A DNA stretch of 64,000 nucleotides. Origin: Burkholderiales bacterium (GTDB taxonomy: Bacteria; Pseudomonadota; Gammaproteobacteria; Burkholderiales; Casimicrobiaceae). Below, piece after piece: positions 51,273 to 61,751 of this stretch. Position 1 is the stretch's first letter. The number at the start of each line of letters is the position of its first letter. The notes under the pieces are model-generated. The model was given only the letters and a program-made list of their open reading frames with translations, had not been told where the DNA came from and did no database searches. The stretch is from contig CAJPFI010000004.1 of assembly GCA_905339295.1 (NCBI GenBank), forward strand, positions 56,912 to 120,911, given 5' to 3'. A program made the translations under genes and the position numbers.

Positions 51273-52394
51273 ATGCAGACCGCCGTTCCCTGCCTGTTCA
51301 TGCGTGGCGGCACGTCGCGCGGGCCGTTCTTCCTCGCGTCCGACCTGCCGTCCGACGTCGCGCTGCGCGATCGCGTCCTGCTCGCGGCGATGGGGTCGCC
51401 CGATGCGCGCCAGATCGACGGGCTGGGCGGCGCCGACCCGCTGACCTCGAAGGTCGGCATCGTCTCGCGCTCGGCGCGGCCCGGCGTCGACCTCGAGTTC
51501 CTGTTCGCGCAGGTGCTCGTCAACGAGGCGCGCGTCGACACGACGCCCAACTGCGGCAACATGCTCGCCGCCGTGGGGCCGTTCGGCGTCGAGCGAGGGC
51601 TCGTCAAGGCGACCGGGGCCGAGACGCGCGTGCGCATCCTGACGCGCAACACCGACATGCTTTCCGACGTCGTGCTGCAGACGCCCGGCGGGCGCATGCG
51701 CTACGACGGCGACGCGCGCATCGACGGCGTGCCGGGCACGTCGGCGCCGATCCCGATCGCCTTCCTCGACACCGCGGGCTCGGTGTGCGGGAAGCTCCTG
51801 CCGACCGGCAGCCCGGTCGACACGTTCGACGGCGTGCATGTGACCTGCATCGACAACGGGATGCCGGTGATCGTGATCCGCGCGGCGGACCTGGGCCGCA
51901 CCGGCTACGAGTCGCGCGACGAGCTGAACGCCGACGCGGATCTCAAGCGGCGCATCGAGTCGATCCGCCTGCAGGCCGGGCCGGCGATGAACCTGGGCGA
52001 CGTGACGAGGAAGGTCGTGCCGAAGATCTCGCTGATCGCGCCGCCGCGCGCGGGCGGCGGCCTGTGCTCGCGCACGTTCATCCCGCACGACTGCCACGCG
52101 GCGATCGGCGTGCTGGGCGCGGTGACGCTCGCGACCGCGTGCGTGATCGACGGGACAGTCGCGGACGGCGTCGCCGCGCTGCCGCCGGGCAACGTCAAGC
52201 GCGTCTCGGTCGAGCACCCGACCGGCGAGTTCACCGTCGAGCTCGAGGTCGACGCGAAGGACCGGCAGAACGTGATCCGCTCGGCGCTGTTGCGCACCGC
52301 GCGGCTGATCATGCGCGGCGAGGTGATGATCCCGGCAGCGGTGTGGGACGGCAAGGCGCTGGGGTCGGAGTCGACGTTTCAGCGCGCCGCGTGA
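51273..52394 (+). CDS. galD: 4-oxalomesaconate tautomerase (PrpF/GalD family)
   Basis: A GGAGGAGA ribosome site precedes the ATG. The 373-residue PrpF-family protein has a diaminopimelate epimerase-like fold: [43 protein letters not shown] and a mirrored C-terminal half. GalD-type members interconvert keto and enol oxalomesaconate before hydration. As the first gene of the ring-cleavage operon, followed by the aldolase and lactonase genes, that role fits better than aconitate isomerisation by PrpF itself. Confidence 0.85.
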   Translation: MQTAVPCLFMRGGTSRGPFFLASDLPSDVALRDRVLLAAMGSPDARQIDGLGGADPLTSKVGIVSRSARPGVDLEFLFAQVLVNEARVDTTPNCGNMLAAVGPFGVERGLVKATGAETRVRILTRNTDMLSDVVLQTPGGRMRYDGDARIDGVPGTSAPIPIAFLDTAGSVCGKLLPTGSPVDTFDGVHVTCIDNGMPVIVIRAADLGRTGYESRDELNADADLKRRIESIRLQAGPAMNLGDVTRKVVPKISLIAPPRAGGGLCSRTFIPHDCHAAIGVLGAVTLATACVIDGTVADGVAALPPGNVKRVSVEHPTGEFTVELEVDAKDRQNVIRSALLRTARLIMRGEVMIPAAVWDGKALGSESTFQRAA

Positions 52395-52467
52395 ACGGCG
52401 CTCGACGCGGGCGAAAAGCCGGCCCGGATCCCCGGGTCGGGGCTTCGAGGATGGCAGAGGGACGACG

Positions 52468-53160
52468 ATGAGCGAATTCGGCAAGACGGGCGTGGTCGTG
52501 CGCAACATCCACCGCGCCGACGCGGCGGCGATCGAGCGTCTCGGGAAGCACGGCGTGGCGACCGTGCACGAGGCGCAGGGCCGCACGGGCCTGATGAAGC
52601 CCTGCATGCGGCCGGTGTGGCCGGGGGCGGCCGTGTGCGGTACCGCGGTGACCGTGCTGGCGCAGCCGGGCGACAACTGGATGCTGCACGTCGCGGCCGA
52701 GATGCTGAAGCCCGGCGACGTCGTGGTCGTCGGCGTGACGACCGACAACGACGACGGCATGTTCGGCGACCTGCTCGCGACGTCGTTTCGCGCGCGCGGC
52801 GGCAGGGGTCTCGTGATCGACGCCGGCGCGCGCGACGCGAGCACGCTCGCCGAGATGAAGTTCCCGGTCTGGTCGCGGGCGATCAACGCGCGCGGCACGG
52901 TCAAGGCGACGGTCGGCTCGGTGAACGTCCCGATCGTGTGCGCCGGCATGCTCGTGAACCCGGGCGACGCGATCCTCGCCGACGACGACGGCGTGGTGGT
53001 CGTGCCGCGCGAGCGCGTCGCGGCGGTCGCCGACGCCGCCGAGGCGCGCGAGAAGAAGGAAGAGGCCAATCGCAAGCGGCTCGCCGCCGGCGAGCTGGGC
53101 CTCGACATCTACGGCATGCGCGAGGCGCTCGAGAAGGCCGGGCTCAGGTACGTGGGCTGA
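52468..53160 (+). CDS. ligK: 4-carboxy-4-hydroxy-2-oxoadipate aldolase (LigK/GalC, RraA fold)
   Basis: A 230-residue RraA-fold metal-dependent aldolase. [13 protein letters not shown] near residue 32, [29 protein letters not shown] and [12 protein letters not shown] carry the substrate and metal-binding Arg/Asp residues of LigK. It splits 4-carboxy-4-hydroxy-2-oxoadipate to pyruvate and oxaloacetate, the final step of the 4,5-cleavage pathway. A helical C-terminal extension ([28 protein letters not shown]) is typical of LigK. Confidence 0.92.
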   Translation: MSEFGKTGVVVRNIHRADAAAIERLGKHGVATVHEAQGRTGLMKPCMRPVWPGAAVCGTAVTVLAQPGDNWMLHVAAEMLKPGDVVVVGVTTDNDDGMFGDLLATSFRARGGRGLVIDAGARDASTLAEMKFPVWSRAINARGTVKATVGSVNVPIVCAGMLVNPGDAILADDDGVVVVPRERVAAVADAAEAREKKEEANRKRLAAGELGLDIYGMREALEKAGLRYVG

Positions 53161-53191
53161 CGGGACCGATCGACGATCGCCGGCACGCGAG

Positions 53192-54067
53192 ATGGACGCC
53201 GACTACCTCCCGTTCCACCCGAACCCGTCGACGCCGCGTTTCCGGCCGCCGCCGGGCGCGGTCGACGCGCATTGCCACGTGTTCGGGCCGGCGAACGTCT
53301 TCCCGTACGCGCGCGAGCGCAAGTACACGCCCTGCGACGCTCCGAAGGAGAAGCTCTTCGCGCTGCGCGACTTCCTGGGCTTCGAGCGCAACGTGATCGT
53401 GCAGGCGACCTGCCACGGCAGCGACAACCGCGCGCTCGTCGACGCGCTCGGCCATTCGGACGGCAGGGCGCGCGGCGTCGCGTCGGTCGGCCGCGACGTG
53501 ACCGACGCGGAGCTCGGGGCGATGCACGCGGCCGGCGTGCGCGGCACGCGCTTCAACTTCGTGCGGCGGCTGGTCGACTTCACGCCGCGCGAGGTGCTCG
53601 CCGAGATCGCGAACCGCATCGCGCCGCTGGGCTGGCACGTCGTCGTGTACTTCGAGGCGCAGGACCTGCCCGACCTGTGGGAATTCTTCACGACGCTGCC
53701 GACCGCGGTCGTGGTCGACCACATGGGCCGGCCGAACGTCGGCAAGCCGGTCGACGGACCCGAGTTCGAGCGCTTCGTGCGGCTCATGCGCGAGCACCCT
53801 AACGTCTGGTCGAAGGTGAGCTGCCCGGAGCGGCTGTCGCTCTCGGGACCGCCCGGCTACGACGACGTCGTGCCGTTCGCGAAGCGCCTGGTCGACGCGT
53901 TCCCGGACCGCGTGCTGTGGGGGACCGACTGGCCGCACCCGAACATGAAGACGCACATGCCCGACGACGGCAGGCTGGTCGACTTCGTGCCGCGGATCGC
54001 GACGACGCCCGAGCTGCAGCGGCGGCTCCTCGTCGACAACCCGATGCGGCTCTACTGGAAGGAATGA
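53192..54067 (+). CDS. ligI: 2-pyrone-4,6-dicarboxylate lactonase (LigI)
   Basis: This 291-residue amidohydrolase-fold enzyme opens the lactone 2-pyrone-4,6-dicarboxylate to 4-oxalomesaconate. DAHCHVFGP near residue 26, ATCHGSDN, RGTRFNFV, VVDHMGRPNV and GTDWPHPN are as in LigI, which is unusual in needing no metal. It lies 31 bases after ligK and five bases before ligA, consistent with one transcript. Confidence 0.93.
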   Translation: MDADYLPFHPNPSTPRFRPPPGAVDAHCHVFGPANVFPYARERKYTPCDAPKEKLFALRDFLGFERNVIVQATCHGSDNRALVDALGHSDGRARGVASVGRDVTDAELGAMHAAGVRGTRFNFVRRLVDFTPREVLAEIANRIAPLGWHVVVYFEAQDLPDLWEFFTTLPTAVVVDHMGRPNVGKPVDGPEFERFVRLMREHPNVWSKVSCPERLSLSGPPGYDDVVPFAKRLVDAFPDRVLWGTDWPHPNMKTHMPDDGRLVDFVPRIATTPELQRRLLVDNPMRLYWKE

Positions 54068-54071
54068 GCGC

Positions 54072-54467
54072 ATGGCCGGCTACAACGAGGCATTCCGTGA
54101 CATCCCGGGCACGACCGTGTTCGACGCGACGCAGTCGCGGCTCGGCTACCACCTGAACCAGTTCTGCATGTCGCTGATGAAGGCGGAGAACCGCGCCGCG
54201 TTCAAGGCCGACGAGCGCGCGTACCTCGAGACCTTCCCGATGACGCCCGAGCAGCGGCAGGCGGTGCTCGACCGCGACTACAACCGGATGATCGCGCTCG
54301 GCGGCAACATCTACTTCCTCGCGAAGATCGGCGCGACGGACGGGTTCTCGTTCCAGAACCTCGCGTCGAAGATGACCGGCATGCCCGAGGACGAGTACAA
54401 GGCGATGATGGTCGCCGGCGGACGTCCGATCCGGGGCAACCGCAGCAAGAGCGACAAGGACAGCTGA
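54072..54467 (+). CDS. ligA: Protocatechuate 4,5-dioxygenase alpha subunit (LigA)
   Basis: A 131-residue small subunit of extradiol dioxygenase LigAB. IPGTTVFDATQSRLGYHLNQFCMSL, RAAFKADERAYL, RDYNRMIALGGNIYFLAKI and MTGMPEDEYKAMM closely follow LigA of Sphingobium SYK-6. LigA caps the LigB active site and shapes substrate binding. The ligB ATG begins three bases after its stop. Confidence 0.94.
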   Translation: MAGYNEAFRDIPGTTVFDATQSRLGYHLNQFCMSLMKAENRAAFKADERAYLETFPMTPEQRQAVLDRDYNRMIALGGNIYFLAKIGATDGFSFQNLASKMTGMPEDEYKAMMVAGGRPIRGNRSKSDKDS

Positions 54468-55313
<846 letters not shown>

Positions 55314-55335
55314 ACGCGCGACAGGGGTCGCCACG

Positions 55336-56286
55336 ATGAACATCTGCCTCGCCGGCGCCGGCGCATTCGGCATCAAGCACCTCGAAGCCCTCGCGAAGAT
55401 CGACGGCGTGAAGGTCACCTCGCTCGTCGGGCGGACGCGCGCGCCGACCGAGGAGGTCGCGAAGCGCTTCGGCGTCGCGCATGTCGCGACCGAGCTCGGC
55501 GAGAGCCTCGCGCGCCCCGACGTCGACGCGGTGATCCTCGCGACACCGACCCAGCTGCACGCGAGCCAGGCGATCGCGTGCCTCGCGGCGGGCAAGCACG
55601 TCCAGGTCGAGATCCCGCTCGCCGACACGCTGGCCGACGCCGAGGCGGTCGTCGCCGCGCAGCAGGCGTCGGGGAAGATTGCGATGGCCGGACACACGCG
55701 CCGCTTCAACCCGAGCCACCAGTGGGTGCACAGGCGCGTCGGGGCGGGCGAGCTCCGGATCCACCAGATGGACGTGCAGACGTACTTCTTCCGCCGCACG
55801 AACATCAACGCGCTGGGCCAGCCGCGCTCGTGGACCGACCACCTGCTGTGGCACCACGCGGCGCACACGGTCGACCTGTTCGCGTACCAGGCCGGCGGCA
55901 CGATCGTCACCGCGCACGCCGTGCAGGGCCCGATCCATCCGTCGCTCGGCATCGCGATGGACATGTCGATCCAGCTGAAGTCGAGCAGCGGCGCGATCTG
56001 CACGCTGTCGCTCTCGTTCAACAACGAGGGGCCGCTCGGGACGTTCTTCCGCTACATCGGCGACACCGGCACCTACATCGCGCGCTACGACGACCTGTAC
56101 GACGGGAAGGACCAGAGGATCGACGTGTCAAAGGTCGACGTGTCGTTGAACGGCATCGAGCTGCAGGACCGCGAGTTCGTCGCGGCGATCCGCGGGAAGC
56201 GCGAGCCGAACGCGAGCGTGGCGCAGGTGCTGCCGTGCTACCGGACTCTCGACCGCCTCGAGCGGCAACTCGCGGCGCAACCGTGA
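55336..56286 (+). CDS. ligC: 4-carboxy-2-hydroxymuconate-6-semialdehyde dehydrogenase (LigC)
   Basis: A Gfo/Idh/MocA-fold dehydrogenase of 316 residues: CLAGAGAFGIKHLEAL at the N-terminus, ILATPTQLHASQA, VQVEIPLADTLADAEAVV, GHTRRFNPSHQWVH and DHLLWHHAAHTVDLF. It matches LigC, which oxidises the hemiacetal of the ring-cleavage product to 2-pyrone-4,6-dicarboxylate, the substrate of LigI. It follows ligB by 22 bases. The 56287-56544 stretch after it has no recognisable gene. Confidence 0.92.
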   Translation: MNICLAGAGAFGIKHLEALAKIDGVKVTSLVGRTRAPTEEVAKRFGVAHVATELGESLARPDVDAVILATPTQLHASQAIACLAAGKHVQVEIPLADTLADAEAVVAAQQASGKIAMAGHTRRFNPSHQWVHRRVGAGELRIHQMDVQTYFFRRTNINALGQPRSWTDHLLWHHAAHTVDLFAYQAGGTIVTAHAVQGPIHPSLGIAMDMSIQLKSSSGAICTLSLSFNNEGPLGTFFRYIGDTGTYIARYDDLYDGKDQRIDVSKVDVSLNGIELQDREFVAAIRGKREPNASVAQVLPCYRTLDRLERQLAAQP

Positions 56287-56544
56287 GCGTCGCGCGGCGG
56301 CGAAGGGGCATGGACAGGGCCTGACCGGCAATGCGGCGTGCCGCGGCGGGGCGATCGACGATCGCCGGCGCCCGGCGCGCGGGACGGGACCGCGCCCGGA
56401 CGAGGGGCGGCCCGGGAAGGGCGATTTCGGCGGCAAGGGGCAAGGGTGCGGGACGGGCGTCCCGCGACGGGCGGCGACCGGATCGGTCCGGCGCGGCCCC
56501 CGGGCGCCCGGCCGCGACGAACCGGACCTCGGCGGGAGATGGCG

Positions 56545-56898
56545 ATGGGCGGCAAGGCGAAGGACTACGGAATACCCGGCACGACGGTGTTCGACGGCCG
56601 GATGGCGCAGAAGGGCTACGCGTTGAACCGCATGTGCTACTCGTTCAACTCGGCGGACAACCGCGACGCGTTCAAGCGCGACGAGGAGGCGTACTGCCGC
56701 CGCTACGGGCTCGACGACGAGCAGCGGCGCGCGGTCGCGAACCGCAACGTGCTCGAGCTGATCGCGGCCGGCGGCAACATCTACTACCTCGCGAAGTTCG
56801 CGGGGATCTTCGGGCTCGACGTGCAGGACGTCGGCGCGCAGCAGACGGGCATGACCAAGGACGCGTTCAAGGCCAGGCTGGCCGAGGCGGGGAGATAG
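56545..56898 (+). CDS. Second extradiol dioxygenase alpha subunit (LigA-like)
   Basis: A 117-residue LigA-type protein: IPGTTVFDGRMAQKGYALNRMCYSFN, REAFKRDEEAY-like RDAFKRDEEAY, VLELIAAGGNIYYLAKFAG and QTGMTKDAFKARL. The second of two close ATGs (56539, 56545) has correctly spaced GGGAG. It differs clearly from the first LigA, so its LigB partner probably has a different substrate range, for example a methoxylated catechol acid or gallate. The substrate is not decided by sequence. Confidence 0.88.
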   Translation: MGGKAKDYGIPGTTVFDGRMAQKGYALNRMCYSFNSADNRDAFKRDEEAYCRRYGLDDEQRRAVANRNVLELIAAGGNIYYLAKFAGIFGLDVQDVGAQQTGMTKDAFKARLAEAGR

Positions 56899-56900
56899 CC

Positions 56901-57764
56901 ATGGCGACCATCGTCGGAGCGATCACGACATCGCACATCCCGTCGATCGGGAAGGCGATCGCGAGGAACCTGCAGCAGGACCCGTACTGGAAGCCGTTCT
57001 TCGACGGCTACCCGCGCGCGCAGGAGTGGCTGAAGGAAGTCAGGCCGGACGTCGTCGTCGCCTTCTACAACGACCACGGGCTCAACTACTTCCTCGACGC
57101 GCTGCCGACGTTCGGCGTCGGCGCGGCGCCGGAGTACCGCAACGCGGACGAGGGCTGGGGCATCCCGACGCTCGCGCCCATCCTCGGCCACCAGGACCTG
57201 TCGTGGCACGTCATCGAGGGGCTGGTCGACGCCGATTTCGACGTGACGACCTGCCAGCAGATGCTGGTCGACCACGCGGTGTCGCTGCCGTTCGCGCTCC
57301 TGTGGCCCGACGCGGAGGCGTGGCCGGTGCGCCTCGTGCCGATCACGATCAACACGCTGCAGTACCCGTTCCCGTCGCCGGCGCGCTGCCTCGGGCTCGG
57401 GCAGGCGGTCGGGCGCGCGATCGAGTCGTTCGACGAGGACCTGCGCGTGGTCGTGTTCGGGACCGGCGGACTGTCTCACCAGCTCGACGGGACGCGTGCG
57501 GGCCACATCAACAAGCCCTTCGACCTGATGTGCATGGAGAAGCTCGTCGACGACCCGCAGGCGCTGGCGCGCTACTCGGCGCTCGACCTGGTCCGCGAGG
57601 CGGGCGCGCAGGGCTTCGAGCTGGTGAACTGGATCGCCGCGCGCGGCGCGCTGACCGGCGCGGTGTCCCAGGTGCACTCGAACTACCACATCCCGATCTC
57701 GAACACCGCCGCCGGGCTGATGGTGCTGGAGAACCGCCCGGCCGCGATGGCGCGGGCGGCGTGA
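56901..57764 (+). CDS. Second extradiol dioxygenase beta subunit (LigB-like)
   Basis: A 287-residue LigB-type catalytic subunit. Iron ligands are H12 (TTSHIPSIG) and H59 (FYNDHGLNYF), with the glutamate in GAQGFELVNW and the base histidine in GTGGLSHQLDG. Around the active site it differs from the first LigB: NWIAARGAL for MWLIMRGAL, and NKPFDLMCMEKL. It starts two bases after its alpha partner. The presence of both sets in one operon suggests distinct substrates such as protocatechuate and gallate or 3-O-methylgallate. Confidence 0.9.
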   Translation: MATIVGAITTSHIPSIGKAIARNLQQDPYWKPFFDGYPRAQEWLKEVRPDVVVAFYNDHGLNYFLDALPTFGVGAAPEYRNADEGWGIPTLAPILGHQDLSWHVIEGLVDADFDVTTCQQMLVDHAVSLPFALLWPDAEAWPVRLVPITINTLQYPFPSPARCLGLGQAVGRAIESFDEDLRVVVFGTGGLSHQLDGTRAGHINKPFDLMCMEKLVDDPQALARYSALDLVREAGAQGFELVNWIAARGALTGAVSQVHSNYHIPISNTAAGLMVLENRPAAMARAA

Positions 57765-57798
57765 GCGGCGGACGCGGCGCGAGGAGGCGGGCACCACG

Positions 57799-58845
57799 AT
57801 GATCATCGATTGCCACGGGCACTACACGACCGCACCCGCCGAGCTCGAGGCGTGGCGCAAGCGGCAGGTCGCCGCGATCGGCGACCCTTCGAAGGGGCCG
57901 CGCCGCTCCGAGCTCGTCATCCGCGACGACCAGATCCGCGAGAGCCTGGAGAGCGCCCAGCTGAGGATGCAGCGCGAGCGCGGCACCGACCTCACGATCT
58001 TCTCGCCGCGTGCGAGCTTCATGGCCCACCACATCGGCAACGAGGCGACGAGCCGCGAGTGGTCGCAGGTGTGCAACGACCTCGTGCACCGCGTCTGCCA
58101 GCTCTACCCGGACAACTTCGTCGGGGTCTGCCAGCTGCCGCAGTCGCCGGGCGTGACGCCGGACACCTGCATCCCCGAACTCGAGCGCTGCGTGAGGGAG
58201 CTGGGCTTCATCGGCTGCAACCTCAATCCGGACCCGTCGGGCGGGCACTGGAAGGAGCCGCCGCTCACCGACCGCTGGTGGTACCCGCTCTACGAGAAGA
58301 TGGTCGAGCTCGAGGTGCCGGCGATGGTGCACGTCAGCACGTCGTGCAATCCGTGCTTCCACGCCACCGGCGCGCATTACATCAACGCCGACACGACCGC
58401 GTTCATGCAGTTCCTGACCTCGGACCTGTTCCGCGACTTCCCGACGCTCAAGTTCATCATCCCGCACGGCGGCGGCGCGGTGCCTTACCACTGGGGCCGA
58501 TACAAGGGGCTCGCGCAGGACATGAAGCGGCCGCCGCTGAAGGAGCTGCTGCTCGGCAACGTGTTCTTCGACACCTGCGTCTACCACTACCCCGGCATCG
58601 AGCTGCTCGCGAAGGTGATCCCGGTCGACAACATCCTGTTCGCCTCGGAGATGGTGGGCGCCGTGCGCGGCATCGACCCGGACACCGGCCACCACTACGA
58701 CGACACGCGCCGCTACGTCGACCAGCTGCAGGCGCTGGCGACCGAGGACCGCTACAAGATCTTCGAGGGCAACGCGCGGCGCGTGTTTCCGCGGCTCGGC
58801 AACCGGAGCGCGCGTGCGGTGAACGCCGCAGGGCGCCGCGCGTAA
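57799..58845 (+). CDS. ligJ: 4-oxalomesaconate hydratase (LigJ, amidohydrolase fold)
   Basis: A 348-residue amidohydrolase-superfamily hydratase: DCHGHYTTAP at the N-terminus, FSPRASFMAHHIGNE, GCNLNPDPSGGHW, PAMVHVSTSCNPCFH and FIIPHGGGAVPYHWGRYKGL. It hydrates 4-oxalomesaconate to 4-carboxy-4-hydroxy-2-oxoadipate, the substrate of LigK. The match to LigJ is strong. With it the operon holds every step from protocatechuate to pyruvate plus oxaloacetate. Confidence 0.93.
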   Translation: MIIDCHGHYTTAPAELEAWRKRQVAAIGDPSKGPRRSELVIRDDQIRESLESAQLRMQRERGTDLTIFSPRASFMAHHIGNEATSREWSQVCNDLVHRVCQLYPDNFVGVCQLPQSPGVTPDTCIPELERCVRELGFIGCNLNPDPSGGHWKEPPLTDRWWYPLYEKMVELEVPAMVHVSTSCNPCFHATGAHYINADTTAFMQFLTSDLFRDFPTLKFIIPHGGGAVPYHWGRYKGLAQDMKRPPLKELLLGNVFFDTCVYHYPGIELLAKVIPVDNILFASEMVGAVRGIDPDTGHHYDDTRRYVDQLQALATEDRYKIFEGNARRVFPRLGNRSARAVNAAGRRA

Positions 58846-58876
58846 CGTGCGAGACCGACGCCGGCCGGATCCGCCG

Positions 58877-59641
58877 ATGGACCAGGGAGATCACGATCGC
58901 CCGGCGCTGCTGCTGCTTCCCGGGCTGCTTTGCGACCACGCGTCGTGGGCGCCGGTGCTCCCGTGGCTCGCGCCGCACGCCCGCTGCCACGTGCCCGACT
59001 ACTCGTCGGAGGCGAGCCTGGGCGCGATGGCGGATCGCGTGATCGACGAGGCGCCCGAGCGCTTCGCGCTCGCCGGCCATTCGATGGGCGGACGCGTGGC
59101 GCTCGAGGTCCTGCGACGCGCGCCGGGTCGCGTCCTGCGGCTCGCGCTGCTCGACACCGGCTATCGCAGCCGGCCCGACGGCAGCGCCGGGGACGACGAG
59201 CGCGGGCGTCGCCTGGCGCTGCTTGCGCTCGCCCGCGAGCGGGGGATGCGCGCGATGGGCCGCGAGTGGATGCGCGCGATGGTGCACCCCGCGCGCCTGG
59301 CCGACACGGCGCTCGTCGAGGCGATCCTCGACATGATCGGGCGGCAGACGCCCGAGCGCTTCGCGGCGCAGGTCGACGCGCTGCTCGCGCGTCCCGACGT
59401 GAGCGCGTTGCTGCGCTCGATCCGCGTGCCGACGCTGGTGGCCTGTGGCCGCGACGATGCATGGAGTCCGCTCGCGCAGCACGAGGAGATCGCCGCGCTG
59501 GTGCCGGGCAGCCGCCTCGCCGTGTTCGACGACTGCGGGCACATGGCGCCGATGGAGCAGCCGCGCGCGGTCGCGGACGCGCTGGTCGCCTGGCTGTGTT
59601 CGCCCGCCGCGACGTCGAGGGAGCGCGCGTGGGCGAACTGA
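58877..59641 (+). CDS. Alpha/beta hydrolase
   Basis: A 254-residue alpha/beta hydrolase fold protein: LLLPGLLCDHASW near the N-terminus, nucleophile elbow GHSMGG, an acidic residue in ACGRDDAWSP and the final catalytic histidine in DDCGHMAPME. Its place in the operon suggests an esterase releasing an aromatic acid, for instance from a conjugate, but the substrate is unknown. It overlaps the next gene by 13 bases. Confidence 0.85.
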   Translation: MDQGDHDRPALLLLPGLLCDHASWAPVLPWLAPHARCHVPDYSSEASLGAMADRVIDEAPERFALAGHSMGGRVALEVLRRAPGRVLRLALLDTGYRSRPDGSAGDDERGRRLALLALARERGMRAMGREWMRAMVHPARLADTALVEAILDMIGRQTPERFAAQVDALLARPDVSALLRSIRVPTLVACGRDDAWSPLAQHEEIAALVPGSRLAVFDDCGHMAPMEQPRAVADALVAWLCSPAATSRERAWAN

Positions 59642-60588
59642 CCGTCACCGTCGCCGCGATCCGCGACGAGGCGATCGACGTGCGCTCGTTCGAGCTCCGT
59701 CCGGCCCGGGGGGCGAGCCTGCCCCCGTACGCGCCCGGCTCGCACATCGACGTGCATCCGGCGCCCGGCATCGTGCGCCAGTACTCGCTGTGCGGCGATC
59801 CGCGCGACGCCGGCCGCTACCTGATCGCGGTGAAGCGCGAGGCGGCCTCCCGCGGCGGCTCGGCCGCGATGCACGAGCGGGTGCGCGAGGGACAGGAACT
59901 CACGATCGGCGCGCCGCGCAACAACTTCGCGCTCGTCGCCGGCGCGAGCCACCACCTGCTCGTCGCCGGCGGCATCGGCATCACGCCGCTTCTGGGCATG
60001 GCGCGCCACCTCGTCGCGACGGGCGAGTCGTTCCAGCTCCTCTGCTTCAGCCGCTCGATCGCGCACACCGCGTTCCGCGACCTGCTGTCGGGGGACGACT
60101 ACCGGGGCAAGGTGGGGTTCCACTACGCGCTCGAGCCCGATCAGGTGCGTGCGTACCTGCGCAAGCTCCTGTGGATCCGGCCGGCGGGCGCGCACCTCTA
60201 CCTGTGCGGGCCGCGCCCGTTCATGGACCTGGTCGAGGCCACCGCCGCGCCGACCTGGGCGCCCGACGCGGTCCACCTCGAGTATTTCGCGGCCGACCCG
60301 GCATCGCTTTCCGGTCCGCGCCCGGCCTTCGTCGTGAAGCTCGCTCGGCACGGCGGCGAGTTCGAGGTGCCCGAGGGGCGCTCGATCATCGAGGTGCTGG
60401 CAGAGAACGGCGTCACGGTCGAGACGTCGTGCGAGCAGGGCGTGTGCGGGACCTGCGTGACCGGCGTGCTCGAGGGCGAGCCCGACCACCGCGACATCTT
60501 CTTCACCGACGCGGAGAAGCGCGCCAACGACCGGATGACCGTGTGCGTCTCGCGGGCGAAGGGTGCGCGGCTCGTGCTGGACCTGTAG
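59629..60588 (+). CDS. Ferredoxin-linked reductase of an aromatic oxygenase (VanB-like)
   Basis: A 319-residue phthalate-dioxygenase-reductase-type protein starting at GTG. Order: flavin domain (PGSHIDVHPAPGIVRQYSLCGDP, FMN/FAD binding), NAD domain (LLVAGGIGITPLLGM, LYLCGPRPFMD), then a C-terminal plant-type [2Fe-2S] ferredoxin (CEQGVCGTCVTGVLEGEPDHRD, and a later cysteine in MTVCVSRA). It passes electrons from NADH to the Rieske oxygenase 54 bases downstream. Vanillate demethylase reductase is the most likely role because the product would be protocatechuate. Confidence 0.88.
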   Translation: MGELTVTVAAIRDEAIDVRSFELRPARGASLPPYAPGSHIDVHPAPGIVRQYSLCGDPRDAGRYLIAVKREAASRGGSAAMHERVREGQELTIGAPRNNFALVAGASHHLLVAGGIGITPLLGMARHLVATGESFQLLCFSRSIAHTAFRDLLSGDDYRGKVGFHYALEPDQVRAYLRKLLWIRPAGAHLYLCGPRPFMDLVEATAAPTWAPDAVHLEYFAADPASLSGPRPAFVVKLARHGGEFEVPEGRSIIEVLAENGVTVETSCEQGVCGTCVTGVLEGEPDHRDIFFTDAEKRANDRMTVCVSRAKGARLVLDL

Positions 60589-60642
60589 GCAGGACGACGC
60601 GCCGCGGCGGTCCGCGGCGACGGAAGCGATGGAGGACACGTC

Positions 60643-61665
60643 ATGTGGATGCGCAATTGCTGGCAGGTGGCGGCGTTCACGCACGAGGTGGTCGGCGGGC
60701 AGCTCCTCGCGCGGCGCATATGCGACGACGCGCTCGTGATCTACCGGGGCGGCGACGGCAAGCCGGTCGCGCTCGAGGACAGGTGTCCGCACCGCTTCGC
60801 GCAGTTGTCCAAGGGGGCGCTGATCGGCGACGTGCTGCGCTGCGGCTACCACGGCCTGTGCTTCGACACGGCGGGCCGGTGCGTGAAGATCCCGGGCCAG
60901 GACCAGATCCCGTCGAAGGCGCGCGTGCGGGCGTACCCGGTCGTCGAGCGCTACCGGCTCGTGTGGGTCTGGATGGGCGAGCCCGAGCGCGCCGATCCGG
61001 CGCTCGTCCCCGACGTGCACTGGCTCGACGACCCGGACTGGGTCGCGAGCGAGGGCTACCACCGCATCGAGGCCAACTACCGCCTCCTGAACGACAACCT
61101 GCTCGACCTGTCGCACGAGACCTACGTGCACACGCGCACGATCGGCCACGAGGCGGTCGCCGAGACGCCGATCGCGATCGAGGTGGGCGAGGGCTCGGTG
61201 CGCATCGACAAGGAGATGCCGGGCTGCACGCCGCCGCCGTTCTACCAGTTCCTCGGGCGGCTCAAGGGGAACGACCGCATCGACCGCTGGCAGCGCACCG
61301 TCTACCAGCCCCCCGGCTACGTCGTGATCGACGTCGGCGTGGAGCCGCTCGACGCTCCGCCGGGCTCGAACCGCGTCGAGGGCCGCGTCATCAACCTGAT
61401 GACGCCCGAGACGCCGACGTCGACGCACTACTTCTGGGCGTTCGCGCGCAACTTCCGGCTCGACGAGCCCGGCGTCACCGAGTTCCTGCGCGCCAACGTC
61501 GGCCGCACGTTCGACGAGGACAAGGACATGCTGGAGTCGCAGCAGCGCAACATCGGCGACGTGGCGGAGCCCGTGTTCACCATCGCGGTCAGGGCGGACG
61601 CGGGCCCCACGCAGGGGCGCCGGCTGCTCGCCTCGCAGATCGCGGCCGAGGCGCGCGGGAGCTAG
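60643..61665 (+). CDS. Rieske aromatic oxygenase/demethylase alpha subunit (VanA-like)
   Basis: A 340-residue Rieske non-heme iron oxygenase. The [2Fe-2S] ligands are C48, H50, C67 and H70 (CPHRFAQLSKG, CGYHGL). Two mononuclear-iron histidines are H158 and H163 (NLLDLSHETYVH). Length and motif spacing resemble vanillate O-demethylase oxygenase rather than ring-hydroxylating dioxygenases with beta subunits, and no beta subunit is encoded. It would turn vanillate or a related methoxy acid into a LigAB substrate; the exact substrate cannot be fixed. Confidence 0.88.
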   Translation: MWMRNCWQVAAFTHEVVGGQLLARRICDDALVIYRGGDGKPVALEDRCPHRFAQLSKGALIGDVLRCGYHGLCFDTAGRCVKIPGQDQIPSKARVRAYPVVERYRLVWVWMGEPERADPALVPDVHWLDDPDWVASEGYHRIEANYRLLNDNLLDLSHETYVHTRTIGHEAVAETPIAIEVGEGSVRIDKEMPGCTPPPFYQFLGRLKGNDRIDRWQRTVYQPPGYVVIDVGVEPLDAPPGSNRVEGRVINLMTPETPTSTHYFWAFARNFRLDEPGVTEFLRANVGRTFDEDKDMLESQQRNIGDVAEPVFTIAVRADAGPTQGRRLLASQIAAEARGS

Positions 61666-61751
61666 CGCCCCCGCCGCGCCGCGATCGATTCACCCGCCGT
61701 GGCATCATGGACCGACGCACGCATCGTTGACCCACCCGAAGGAGGAGCCCG